39,209 nucleotides of DNA from Candidatus Thiodiazotropha sp. 'RUGA' (lineage in GTDB: Bacteria; Pseudomonadota; Gammaproteobacteria; Chromatiales; Chromatiaceae). The DNA lies in the NCBI GenBank assembly GCA_016842065.1, contig JAEPDS010000034.1:1-39209 (forward strand), read 5' to 3'. Positions 1-8,667 of this stretch are shown piece after piece. Made by a program: the position numbers and the translations under genes. Below the pieces are notes generated by a model. That model saw only the letters and a program-made list of their open reading frames with translations. It made no database searches and had not been told where the DNA came from. Position 1 is the stretch's first letter; each line of letters begins with the position of its first letter.

Positions 1-588
1 AATTGACCGCTTAGTAATCCACCCTCTTCTGCTGAGACTTCGTGAGCTTCTGCGACAGGTACATCGTTGGTTCCCGTGACTGTAATCGTCAACGTGGTTT
101 CTGTAGTAGCACCTTGATCGTCAGTAACACTTACCGGCACTTCTATGCTTTCAGTCTCACCTTCACCCAATGACTGGTAAGAGGAGGCGTTGAAACTGTA
201 AGAACCATCCTCATTTAAGGTCAGACCCTCAACTTCTGATGAAGTAGAAAAACTGAGTGTCGCCCCATCTGCCAGATCAACATCGCTTGCTTGTAATTGA
301 CCGCTTAGTAATCCACCCTCTTCTGCTGAGACTTCGTGAGCTTCTGCGACAGGTACATCGTTGGTTCCCGTGACTGTAATCGTCAGCGTGGTTTCTGCAG
401 CAGCTCCCCGGTCATCTGAGACCACTACTGGTACTTCTATGGTTTGAGTCTCTCCTTCACCCAGTGATTGATATGCTGAGGCATCGAAAATGTAGGAACC
501 ATCCTCATTCAAGGTTAGCCCATCGACCTCTGATGCAGTAGCAAAACTGAGTACCGCACCTTCCGCCAGGTCAACATCGCTTGCTTGT
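1..588. repeat. Tandem 294-bp coding repeats (VCBS units)
   Basis: Positions 1-294 and 295-588 are two copies of the same unit. The first 91 bases of each copy are identical (first difference at 92 versus 386), and the remainder differs only at scattered sites. A third unit (589 to about 890) is clearly related but more diverged. This indicates recent duplication of whole 98-codon modules inside the repeat protein, and the array continues out of the window. Confidence 0.85.
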
Positions 589-2090
589 AGTTGACCGGTA
601 AATAATTCGCCTTCTTCAATTGAACTCTCTTGCGCTAAAGCAACTGGCCCATCATTGGTACCGGTAATTGTTATAGATAGGGTTGTATGCGCAGTGGCAC
701 CGTGCTCGTCGGTTACCGTGATCGGTATTTCGAGAATCTGGTGCTCTCCTTCTCCAAGGCCATTATAGTTTTCCGCGCTAAAGCTGTAGTGACCATCCTG
801 ACTCAGTACAAATCCAGGAGGAAGGTCATTTCCATTAGATACGGCGAATGAGAGAACTGAATTGTCATCCACATCCGTCGCGAAGATTTCACCTTCGATC
901 GTTGACGACCCCTCCGTCGCCTCAGCACGCTGCCCCGTCTCTACGATGGGCAGGTCATTGCTTCCATGAATAACTACCTGAATCTCTGTAGTCGTCACCT
1001 CACCCTGATCCGTGATAATTTGGACCGGCACGATCAACGTCTGACTATCACCCACACCAAGATGTTGATAGGCCTCATGGGCAACATCCAGGTCGTAACT
1101 ACCATCTTCATGCAGCACAAAGCCAGCCGGAGCCTCTGTTTCGTGGAGTAGTGAATAGGTTAGATTCCCTTCAGGTTCCTGCGCTTCATGGATCGGTGAA
1201 GAGCCATCTTCGCTTATAGGATCTGCCTGCTCCTCTGGCACACCCAATACGATTACTGCTTCTTCAGTGTTTAGATCCACATTGATGACAACCGTTTCCT
1301 GATGGGTATTCCCTGATTCGTCGGTTATCTGAAAAGTCAGGCTGTGGTATGAGGATTGGGTTGTGTCTATATCGATACCCGGTTTGATCAATACCCGATT
1401 ATCAACCAACTCGAAATAATCACTACCTGAACCAATCAGTTCGTAACTGTATTCGCTCTCATTTTGCTGCCCCGCCAACATCAGGTTAGCGACTACCAAC
1501 TCTTGGTCACCATCATTGACCAGTAACGCCTCTGACGCTTCGTTTGGAGTTGACTCCGGAGCTGGCGGATCGGACTTTAGGACATCATAGATCGGTTCCG
1601 GTTGTTCAATGCCCAATGAAGTCGTGGTTGAGGTATTACTTATAGATGACTCTGCTGAAGGATCTGTTTCTTCTTGCGTCTGGTTGGCAAACCCTTGTGC
1701 CTGATGTGATCGGCTCTCACCAGTCAGTACTGACGAGGTATTCTCCACGTCATCAGCACTGACGGTGGAGATCGAATTTGCAACTCTACTCTCAACACCT
1801 GGTGATTGATTATTATTCTCATTAAATTGCTGTTCAACGCGAAGGGATGACTCTAACTTTAACCCTGCAGAATCTTCCGCTTCTTCCACCTCTCCAGACA
1901 TCTTGTCGTCGGCTTTTTCGGCCATTGCCACATCAGCCTGGGCTACCTCATGATGATCACTGCCCAGAACATCATCCGCCTCCAGGTCTTTACGAGAACC
2001 ATCTTTCGCAATATCCCGCTCAAACAGCTCCTTTGTCGCCTTTTCCCGCTCTTCCAGTGAACCCCTGTTTTCACTGTTTTCGTCAGCCAT
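1..2090 (-). CDS. VCBS/cadherin-like repeat protein, probable T1SS substrate (C-terminus beyond window)
   Basis: Open reading frame reading leftward from ATG at 2090 to the window edge, about 696 residues visible with no stop. A GAGAGG Shine-Dalgarno lies 4 bases before the start. There is no N-terminal signal peptide; the first ~170 residues are acidic and Ser/Glu/Asp-rich. After that come tandem domains of about 98 residues ending in GTND-P-V-type motifs, the hallmark of VCBS/Ig-like repeats in RTX adhesins and exoproteins. The GTND motifs lie at about nt 63, 357, 651 and 954 (spacing 294, 294, 303), and the outermost two units are nearly identical at DNA level. Lack of a signal peptide, many acidic residues and the divergent T1SS operon next door point to type I export through a C-terminal signal that is not visible here. 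Adhesin versus secreted enzyme cannot be decided without the C-terminus. Confidence 0.88.
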   Translation of the reverse strand, partial: MADENSENRGSLEEREKATKELFERDIAKDGSRKDLEADDVLGSDHHEVAQADVAMAEKADDKMSGEVEEAEDSAGLKLESSLRVEQQFNENNNQSPGVESRVANSISTVSADDVENTSSVLTGESRSHQAQGFANQTQEETDPSAESSISNTSTTTSLGIEQPEPIYDVLKSDPPAPESTPNEASEALLVNDGDQELVVANLMLAGQQNESEYSYELIGSGSDYFELVDNRVLIKPGIDIDTTQSSYHSLTFQITDESGNTHQETVVINVDLNTEEAVIVLGVPEEQADPISEDGSSPIHEAQEPEGNLTYSLLHETEAPAGFVLHEDGSYDLDVAHEAYQHLGVGDSQTLIVPVQIITDQGEVTTTEIQVVIHGSNDLPIVETGQRAEATEGSSTIEGEIFATDVDDNSVLSFAVSNGNDLPPGFVLSQDGHYSFSAENYNGLGEGEHQILEIPITVTDEHGATAHTTLSITITGTNDGPVALAQESSIEEGELFTGQLQASDVDLAEGAVLSFATASEVDGLTLNEDGSYIFDASAYQSLGEGETQTIEVPVVVSDDRGAAAETTLTITVTGTNDVPVAEAHEVSAEEGGLLSGQLQASDVDLADGATLSFSTSSEVEGLTLNEDGSYSFNASSYQSLGEGETESIEVPVSVTDDQGATTETTLTITVTGTNDVPVAEAHEVSAEEGGLLSGQ

Positions 2091-2127
2091 GGTGCCTCTC
2101 TGGTAAGGAATTAATTTCCCGACACTG

Positions 2128-2155
2128 AATGTTTCTTGTTTACAAAGCTTGTCAA
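2128..2155 (-). promoter_or_regulatory. Candidate promoter of the VCBS-repeat gene
   Basis: On the minus strand a perfect TTGACA (2155-2150) is followed after 16 bases by AACATT (2133-2128), a poor -10 element. It lies about 40 bases before the ATG in the 215-bp divergent intergenic region shared with the secretion operon. The -35 match is good, but the -10 is weak, so this is only a candidate. Confidence 0.3.
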
Positions 2156-2305
2156 CAGGTTATCGGCAAGCAACTGAAAAACCTTGCACGAGGAGCTGCG
2201 CTCTATTAAATAAATTCCTGAAGCAGTCGATATCTGTAGTATCGCTCCTGACTAAACTCAACCAATACCCGGTTGAATGGCTGAACGGCCTTGATAATTT
2301 AAAAT

Positions 2306-3979
2306 ATGACTAGTTCATCCGGTTTCACAATTCCGCGCGGCTGGCGAAGACCCGATGTGTTGCTGGCATCACTGGGTATCAACACCCTTGCCCTCGCCAT
2401 GCCGATGGTGGTTCTGCAAGTCTATGACCGCATCATCCCCCATCAGGCGATGGGAACGTTCATGGCGTTGATGATCGGTATGCTGGGAGTGGTCATATTA
2501 GAATCGATGTTGAGAATTTTCAGGTCAGCAATACTAGCCTGGAGCGGCGCACGTTTTGAGCACAGGGAGAGCATGGATGCCATGCACCAGGTGCTACATA
2601 CCGACACACTCGCCTTCAATCGGGAGACCAGCGGAGACTATCTCACCCGTCTGCAGTCAGTCGAAGAGATCAATCAATTCTATTCCGGCCAATCCATGCT
2701 GCTGCTGATGGACTTCCCCTTTGTGATTCTCTTTTTGTCATTAATCTGGTTTATCAGTGGCGAACTGGTACAGATTCCACTCTTCCTGCTCGCCATTTTC
2801 GCGGCGGTTTCCATTCTGCTGGGACGACAACTGCATAACGCCCTGAAGGCCAGAAATATCACCGATTCGCGCAGACAGAACTTTCTAATCGAAGTTTTGA
2901 GCGGTATCCATACGGTGAAATCCATGGCCATGGAGGCGTTAATGCTGCGTCGATATGAGCGACTGCAGGCGCAATCAGCTGAGAGCATCCGAAAACTGGC
3001 ACATATCAACAGCGTAGTGCAGGGATTTGGTAGCACTTTTTCACAAGTCGCCATGGTAAGTTTCGTCAGTTTTGGCAGCCTGTCTGTGATTTCCGGAGAT
3101 TTGACTGTCGGTGCACTCGCTGCCGGAACCATGCTCACGGGCCGGGTACTGCAACCTGGTCTGAAAGCGATGGGACTGTGGACCCAGTTTCAGAGTGTTC
3201 GCCTCTCTCTTGATCGACGTCAGGAAATTGATCAAATGCCGGCTGAGATATCCGGTGAGTACGACGGGCCAGAGCCGCTGCGAGGTGATATCAGAGTAGA
3301 CAGCATTCACTTCCGCTACCCGGGTCAGGAGCAGTGGTTACTGGAAGATCTGTCGCTCGAGGTTCCTGCGGGGGGATCAGTCGGTATTACCGGTAACAAT
3401 GGAACCGGGAAAAGCACCCTGATATCGATCATGACCGGATTCATGCATCCACAACAAGGGGACGTTCTACTGGATGGCCGCAACATCAAGGCCTATCGGC
3501 AGGAGTTTTTACGCCAACAGATAGGCTTCATGCCTCAACACGGTATGCTCTATGAAGGCACGATCCTGGAGAACATGACCCTGTTTCGCGAAGGGGAAGC
3601 CATTGATCAGGCGATGGAGCTATCCAGAGAACTGGGTTTGGGTGAGATCATTGCGCGCATGCCTGATGGGCTGGATACCCAGATCGGCGGTTCGGCTGTG
3701 AACTCCCTGTCAGAGGGGGTCAGGCAGAAGATCGTCATGGTACGCTCACTGATCGGTCACCCCAATATCATTCTGTTCGATGACGCAAATGCCAACTTCG
3801 ATATTAAGAATGATGCAAAACTGATGGCCCTGATTAAAAAAATGAAGGGCAGCCGTACCCTGGTCATCGTTTCACACCGCCCATCATTCCTGCGTATCTG
3901 CGATAAACAGTTTGAACTGCGCGACGGCCAGCTTCATGCGCAGCAGCAGCGCAAACTTAAAATGGTATTTAAAAAATGA
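2306..3979 (+). CDS. Type I secretion ABC transporter subunit 1 (permease-ATPase, degenerate Walker B)
   Basis: 557 residues: an ABC exporter membrane domain (about 20-300, several hydrophobic helices) followed by an ATPase domain. Walker A GNNGTGKS is at 363-370, a Q-loop follows (MPQHG), the signature is LSEGV at 468-472 instead of LSGGQ, and Walker B reads LFDD with Asp493 where the catalytic Glu is expected. The switch His is kept (VSHRPS). There is no N-terminal C39-like domain. Its stop overlaps the start of the next ABC gene by ATGA, so the two are translationally coupled and probably form a heterodimer that exports the divergently encoded VCBS protein across the inner membrane. No clear Shine-Dalgarno is seen before this ATG. 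Confidence 0.9.
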   Translation: MTSSSGFTIPRGWRRPDVLLASLGINTLALAMPMVVLQVYDRIIPHQAMGTFMALMIGMLGVVILESMLRIFRSAILAWSGARFEHRESMDAMHQVLHTDTLAFNRETSGDYLTRLQSVEEINQFYSGQSMLLLMDFPFVILFLSLIWFISGELVQIPLFLLAIFAAVSILLGRQLHNALKARNITDSRRQNFLIEVLSGIHTVKSMAMEALMLRRYERLQAQSAESIRKLAHINSVVQGFGSTFSQVAMVSFVSFGSLSVISGDLTVGALAAGTMLTGRVLQPGLKAMGLWTQFQSVRLSLDRRQEIDQMPAEISGEYDGPEPLRGDIRVDSIHFRYPGQEQWLLEDLSLEVPAGGSVGITGNNGTGKSTLISIMTGFMHPQQGDVLLDGRNIKAYRQEFLRQQIGFMPQHGMLYEGTILENMTLFREGEAIDQAMELSRELGLGEIIARMPDGLDTQIGGSAVNSLSEGVRQKIVMVRSLIGHPNIILFDDANANFDIKNDAKLMALIKKMKGSRTLVIVSHRPSFLRICDKQFELRDGQLHAQQQRKLKMVFKK

Positions 3980-6135
3980 GCGGCGCAAAGCAAAAGCCAA
4001 TTCTCAGTGAAGTACTGGCCGATGCGCTCAGACATAACCGGCTGGATGATATTCATCTCGATTCACCCTTTGCCGCCAGTCTGATGCCGCTGCTCAAAGC
4101 CTTGGGCTGGCACCACTATGCGCGTGAGCTGATCGAGGCACTCCCCCACTTCACAGATACCATCGACCTGGTCGACCTGCGCAACATTCTGGTCAACCTT
4201 GGCTATGAAAGCAGTGTTGAGAAAATCAATCTTCGAGATATCCGCGAGGAGCTCTACCCGTGTCTGTTTTTAGGTCGCAAAGGGGAAATTCTGGTCCTTG
4301 AAGAGCGTCAAAACGATACCATCAGTTTCTATGATGCCAATAGCGGTGAACATAAAACACTTCCGCTAAAGTCGCTCAAGGGTACTGCCTACTATTTCAC
4401 CGACACTCACACTACCCACGGGTTTGTTGAGACTGAATCGAGACAGGCCTGGTTTGCACGATTGATGCGACGCTTTCAGGGACTGACCTGGCATCTGCTT
4501 TCAATGAGTTTTTTGATCAATCTGGTTGCGATGGCTGTACCGCTGTTCATCATGCTGGTCTACGACAAGGTAATCGGGGCAAAATCGGTGGATGCCCTGC
4601 CCTGGATGGTAGCCGGGATCGGTTCTGCACTACTCGCCGATATGGCATTGCGTTATCTGCGTGCTCGTGTGATTGGGAATATTGCCGGCCGTCTTGACTA
4701 TCTGATCGGTGTCGAAACTTTAAAACAGATTCTGCACCTGCCCCCACTGTTCACCGAGCGTTCAACAATGGCCGCTCAACTCTCCAGGCTGAAACAGTTC
4801 GACTCCGTTCGGGACTTTTTCACCGGCCCGAATGCCACGCTGATCCTGGAACTGCCGTTTGTGCTGATGTTTGTCATTGTGATCGGCTTCATTGCCGGGC
4901 CGGTAGCACTCGTACCGGTAGTGATGCTGATTGTCTACGTCGCCTTTGGTGCACTCTGGTTACCCGCAAGCGCTCACCGGGTTACCCATGCATCCGCATC
5001 CCGTACGGATAAACAGCGTATGCAGATTCAGACATTGAACGGGCGCTACGAAATCAAAGGCGTCGGTGGAGAGACCACCTGGTGGGAACGCTATCGCGAG
5101 TTTTCCGGTGAAGCGGTGACGGCCAATTATCGCACCACCGTGTCGAATGCGGTCATCAACTCATTTGCACAAGGGGCAATGAGTCTGTCGGGTGTTGCCG
5201 TGCTCGCGATCGGTACCTACATGGTGATCGAGGGTTCAATGAGTATCGGAGCGCTGATCGCCACTATGGCATTGATCTGGCGGGTCCTGGCACCGCTACA
5301 GAGCGCCTTTCTCAGTTTCAGCCGTTTCGAACAGGTCTCCAAAACCATACAGCAGATCAACCAGTTGATGAAGCTCGATGTGGAGCGACATAGCGGCCGA
5401 TCAGCGCTGATGCTTACCGAGCTGAAGGGACGTATCAATATCGATCGGGTCAGTTTCCGCTATGGGCCGAACTATGACCCGGCACTGCTTGGAATTTCCA
5501 TCCACGTTGAGCCAGGAGAGATGCTTGCGATCATGGGTGAAACGGGGTCCGGTAAATCCACATTGACCAAACTCATTGCGGGCATGTACAGACCACAAGC
5601 CGGCTCACTCTCGATCGATGAATTTGACATCAGGCAACTCAACGCCATGGACCTGCGGCGTGCCATTGCGTATGTACCGCAGAACCCCCATTTTTTCCAC
5701 GGCTCGGTCGCACAGAACCTGAGGCTCAACAATGTCCTGGCCACAGATGATGAACTGCGACAGGCCTGTTCACAGGCAGGCATTCTGGAAGAGATCGAAA
5801 GGCTGCCTAAAGGATTCGACACCCGCATCGGTGACAACACAACAGAGCATCTACCACCAGGCCTGACCCGGGGACTGTCAATGGCAAGGGCTTTCTTACG
5901 TCCCGCCCCGATTATTCTACTTGATGAGCCAGGTGCCTCTCTGGATATCGAGAGTGATGAGCGCTTTATGCAACAGATTAAAAAACTGAAGGGTACAAAG
6001 ACCATCATCATGGTCACCCACAGACCCAGCCACGTAAGACTGGCTGACAAAGTCATAGTACTGGATCAAGGCTCTGAGGTTTTTGCCGGTGATCCGGACA
6101 AAGCGATCCAACTGGTTTTGGAGAGTGTGGCATGA
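3976..6135 (+). CDS. Type I secretion ABC transporter subunit 2 with C39-like domain
   Basis: 719 residues. Residues ~1-145 resemble the C39-peptidase-like domain of T1SS ABC proteins but carry no catalytic Cys in the expected motif, as in LapB/HlyB-type transporters that do not cleave their substrate. The membrane domain covers about 165-440. The ATPase domain has Walker A GETGSGKS (521-528), Walker B LLDEP with Asp650-Glu651 intact, and the switch His (VTHRPS), but its signature is LPPGL (626-630) rather than LSGGQ. Together with subunit 1, the degenerate elements would fall in the same composite ATP site. It overlaps both neighbours by ATGA (3976-3979 and 6132-6135). Confidence 0.92.
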   Translation: MSGAKQKPILSEVLADALRHNRLDDIHLDSPFAASLMPLLKALGWHHYARELIEALPHFTDTIDLVDLRNILVNLGYESSVEKINLRDIREELYPCLFLGRKGEILVLEERQNDTISFYDANSGEHKTLPLKSLKGTAYYFTDTHTTHGFVETESRQAWFARLMRRFQGLTWHLLSMSFLINLVAMAVPLFIMLVYDKVIGAKSVDALPWMVAGIGSALLADMALRYLRARVIGNIAGRLDYLIGVETLKQILHLPPLFTERSTMAAQLSRLKQFDSVRDFFTGPNATLILELPFVLMFVIVIGFIAGPVALVPVVMLIVYVAFGALWLPASAHRVTHASASRTDKQRMQIQTLNGRYEIKGVGGETTWWERYREFSGEAVTANYRTTVSNAVINSFAQGAMSLSGVAVLAIGTYMVIEGSMSIGALIATMALIWRVLAPLQSAFLSFSRFEQVSKTIQQINQLMKLDVERHSGRSALMLTELKGRINIDRVSFRYGPNYDPALLGISIHVEPGEMLAIMGETGSGKSTLTKLIAGMYRPQAGSLSIDEFDIRQLNAMDLRRAIAYVPQNPHFFHGSVAQNLRLNNVLATDDELRQACSQAGILEEIERLPKGFDTRIGDNTTEHLPPGLTRGLSMARAFLRPAPIILLDEPGASLDIESDERFMQQIKKLKGTKTIIMVTHRPSHVRLADKVIVLDQGSEVFAGDPDKAIQLVLESVA

Positions 6136-7487
6136 AAGAAGACAGCATCGTTTTTGCTCAGGAAAGTACGGCAGGATTACCCAGAGCAAGAGCACACTAC
6201 CTGGCGCAGGCCATCCGGCTTGAAGAGGTAACCCCTTCCCGCACACTCAGTGCCGCGATCGTTGTCAGTATCTTTCTGTTTGTCTCTCTGCTCTTCTGGG
6301 GAGCACAGACCAGAATCAGTGAAGTCGCCATCGCCGACGGTGAGGTGATTCCTTCAGATCTGATCATCAACATTCAACATCTGGAAGGGGGTATTGTCAG
6401 ACAGCTGCATGTTCGAAATGGGGACCAGGTGGCACAAGGTGATACGCTGGTCAACTTCTCACCATCATCATCCCAATCGGAACTGCAGCAGATGCTGACC
6501 CGCAAAGCCAGTTTGCAACTGCAGGGAGAGCGACTGCAGGCGTTGGTGGAAAATCGTGAACCGGACTTCAGCAGCCTGCAACTCGAACACCCCGATCTTG
6601 CGGCCAAACAGAAAACCATATACCTGGCACAAGTGAACGGCCTGGAGAGTGAACTTGCGGTCACTGAAAGCCAGATCAGTCAGAAAAAGAATGAACTGAC
6701 CCGACAACGGAACCAGGTCAAAGCCCTACGCAAAGAGTTGACCATCTACAAAGAGCAGGTCACCATCAGACAATCCCTGGCGAAGAAAGGTACGGTTTCA
6801 CGTACAGAACTGCTCAGTGCACGCTCCCGCCTGGCAGAGGCGGAAAGCGAACTGAGAAAAACCGTGGATGGCATTGCCGTTGCCAAGACAGAGCTGGAAG
6901 AGAGCAAACAACGCAAACTCGAGCTGTTCAGCAGACACAACAAAGAGATCGAACTGGAGGCCGGTAGCGTTGCCTCAGAGCTGGCGGAAGTGGAAGGCAC
7001 TCTGATCCGTTTGCGAGACCGTTTTGATCGACTGCAGGTAAAGGCGCCGATTGACGGCATTGTCAAAGGGTTGACGATCAACAGTAACAACGCCGTGGTT
7101 GCACCCGGCGAAGTGATCATGCAGTTGGTACCGGTTGAAGACGAACTGATTGTCGAGGCGAAAATTCTCCCCCAGGATATCGGACACGTGCATATCGATC
7201 AGCCTGCGGAATTAAAATTCACCAGCTACGATTCATCCCGCTTCGGCAGCCTGCAGGGCAAGGTACACAAGATTTCCGCCTCCACCTACCTCGATCAGGA
7301 ACAGAACCCCTACTATCGGGCTGAACTCATTCTGGATCGGAACTATCTGGGCAACAATCCGGATCAGTTGAAGATTCTGCCAGGCATGACCGTCACGGCA
7401 GAGATACGTACCGGAGAAAAAACCATTCTGGACTACCTTATGAGACCGGTCAGCCGAGGCATGGATAGCGCCTTCAGAGAGCGTTGA
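6132..7487 (+). CDS. HlyD-family periplasmic adaptor of the type I secretion system
   Basis: 451 residues: a short cytoplasmic N-terminus, one membrane helix at about 38-60, a lipoyl-like half (from ~75), a long charged coiled-coil hairpin (~125-290, rich in Glu/Lys/Arg/Gln), the second lipoyl half with the typical KAPIDGIVKGL-like stretch, and a beta-barrel region. The C-terminus has the family-typical LDYLMRPVSRGMDSAFRER ending. It would link the ABC heterodimer to a TolC-type outer-membrane channel, which is not encoded in this window. It overlaps the upstream ABC gene by ATGA, so it is the third gene of the operon. Confidence 0.93.
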   Translation: MKEDSIVFAQESTAGLPRARAHYLAQAIRLEEVTPSRTLSAAIVVSIFLFVSLLFWGAQTRISEVAIADGEVIPSDLIINIQHLEGGIVRQLHVRNGDQVAQGDTLVNFSPSSSQSELQQMLTRKASLQLQGERLQALVENREPDFSSLQLEHPDLAAKQKTIYLAQVNGLESELAVTESQISQKKNELTRQRNQVKALRKELTIYKEQVTIRQSLAKKGTVSRTELLSARSRLAEAESELRKTVDGIAVAKTELEESKQRKLELFSRHNKEIELEAGSVASELAEVEGTLIRLRDRFDRLQVKAPIDGIVKGLTINSNNAVVAPGEVIMQLVPVEDELIVEAKILPQDIGHVHIDQPAELKFTSYDSSRFGSLQGKVHKISASTYLDQEQNPYYRAELILDRNYLGNNPDQLKILPGMTVTAEIRTGEKTILDYLMRPVSRGMDSAFRER

Positions 7488-7745
7488 TCGATCTTAATCT
7501 GTTGCCAACTAATGGCTTGGGTTTCTCACTGGAAATTGAGCAACTACGGTTTGGATTGCGTCGGCCAGCCGGACGAATACCCGAATCCGGAACAAGCAGC
7601 CAAAGGGTCTCCTGCAATAAGCGCAACCGATTAGCCTGAAGGCCACGACTATTAAGCAGCTTTCAAATAAGAACGCCATTCGTTTTTCACATCGATCTGT
7701 TAAGATGAGCGGAGAATAGGGACTGTTAATCAAGGAGACGAGAAA

Positions 7746-8255
7746 ATGAAAAGGATTTCCCGGCTTTTGCTGTTGGCCACTCTCTGCACCCCGCATCTAT
7801 CGCCCGCTCTCGCACAACAGATCAACCAATCCTCACTGGAAAGTCTGAAGACAACCCTGAAAACAGCTTCAAATGATGGCCTGAGACTGTTGAGTCAATC
7901 AAAATCCTGCTTTGACAAAGTCAACAACGAAGCGAGTTTCAATCAGTGTGTATCAGCCATACCTGAAAAGCTGAAACCCGATATAGTGAACCTGTTCTCT
8001 TCGTCTACGAATCTTCTCAACTTGAGATCGGAATCTGACAACAGCCTCTCATACTCGCAAAGCAACAATCAGAAGATCGTGGACTATCTGGAAACCGGCA
8101 TTAACAGCATCTCCACGATGATAACCTGTATCGATCACAGCATCGACTCGAATCAGTTGCTGCGTTGTATCGACCGGAAACAGCCCGAACGTAGTGCCCA
8201 ACAGACCAGTAATACGAACAATCGAACATCCGGTAACCTAAGTGAAGATTGGTGA
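7746..8255 (+). CDS. Small exported protein with two CX12C motifs, function unknown
   Basis: 169 residues with a good Sec signal peptide (MKRISRLLLLATL..., predicted cleavage after the ALA near residue 23). A strong AAGGAG site lies about 8 bases before the ATG. The mature part has four Cys arranged as two CX12C pairs about 65 residues apart (SCFDKVNNEASFNQC and TCIDHSIDSNQLLRC), which suggests two disulfide-held helical hairpins in the periplasm. The C-terminal ~25 residues are polar and Asn/Thr/Ser-rich. I do not recognise a family. It stands alone, 258 bp after the secretion operon, and a link to secretion is not shown. Confidence 0.75.
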   Translation: MKRISRLLLLATLCTPHLSPALAQQINQSSLESLKTTLKTASNDGLRLLSQSKSCFDKVNNEASFNQCVSAIPEKLKPDIVNLFSSSTNLLNLRSESDNSLSYSQSNNQKIVDYLETGINSISTMITCIDHSIDSNQLLRCIDRKQPERSAQQTSNTNNRTSGNLSEDW

Positions 8256-8667
8256 CAGCCGCTCACAGAACAGATAGCGCCCCAGGCTGATATCGATACC
8301 CGATGGGATGGATCAAAAATCCAGATGCAATCAACCCGCAAAGTGGATCATCTGCATCTGGGGCTGAATCGAATCGGTCTGTCCGGATCAAGCCGTCGTG
8401 TAACGTGCCACCCAGTTCTTTGGTAAGACCTCGAAACACCCGCTTTACCGAGCTTGGCATTGATTATCCGGTCTCTGGAAAGCCAATGGTCACCAAACTG
8501 GAATTGCCGAGACTCGATCAATGGCTCAGGCCAAATTTCTGGCCGGCCATGCTCAACCTGAGAAAACTTGGGGGCGAAAGACGAAAATATAGCCAGTTTG
8601 AGGTTACCTGTATTAGTTTTTCCTGATATACTTCTGCACTTTTTGCCGACCCCCCAAGAGAAATCCG
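8256..8667. other. Gene-free stretch, 412 bp
   Basis: No convincing gene. An open frame of 107 codons on the plus strand (8303-8626) and one of 65 codons on the minus strand (8263-8460) exist, but neither has a ribosome site, recognisable family or neighbours that support it. The stretch must hold the promoter of the SulP gene at 8668. The only ribosome-site-like element before that start is a weak AAGAG. Confidence 0.5.

Noticed and set aside
1-900. Regular ~294-bp repeats considered as CRISPR or other non-coding array
   Set aside because: Units stay in one open frame and encode VCBS modules; no short repeats with spacers.
1847-2128. 93-codon plus-strand open frame
   Set aside because: Lies opposite the N-terminal coding part of the VCBS-repeat gene; Pro/His-rich shadow translation.
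8303-8626. 107-codon open frame on the plus strand
   Set aside because: No ribosome site, no recognisable content; an equally open frame exists on the other strand.
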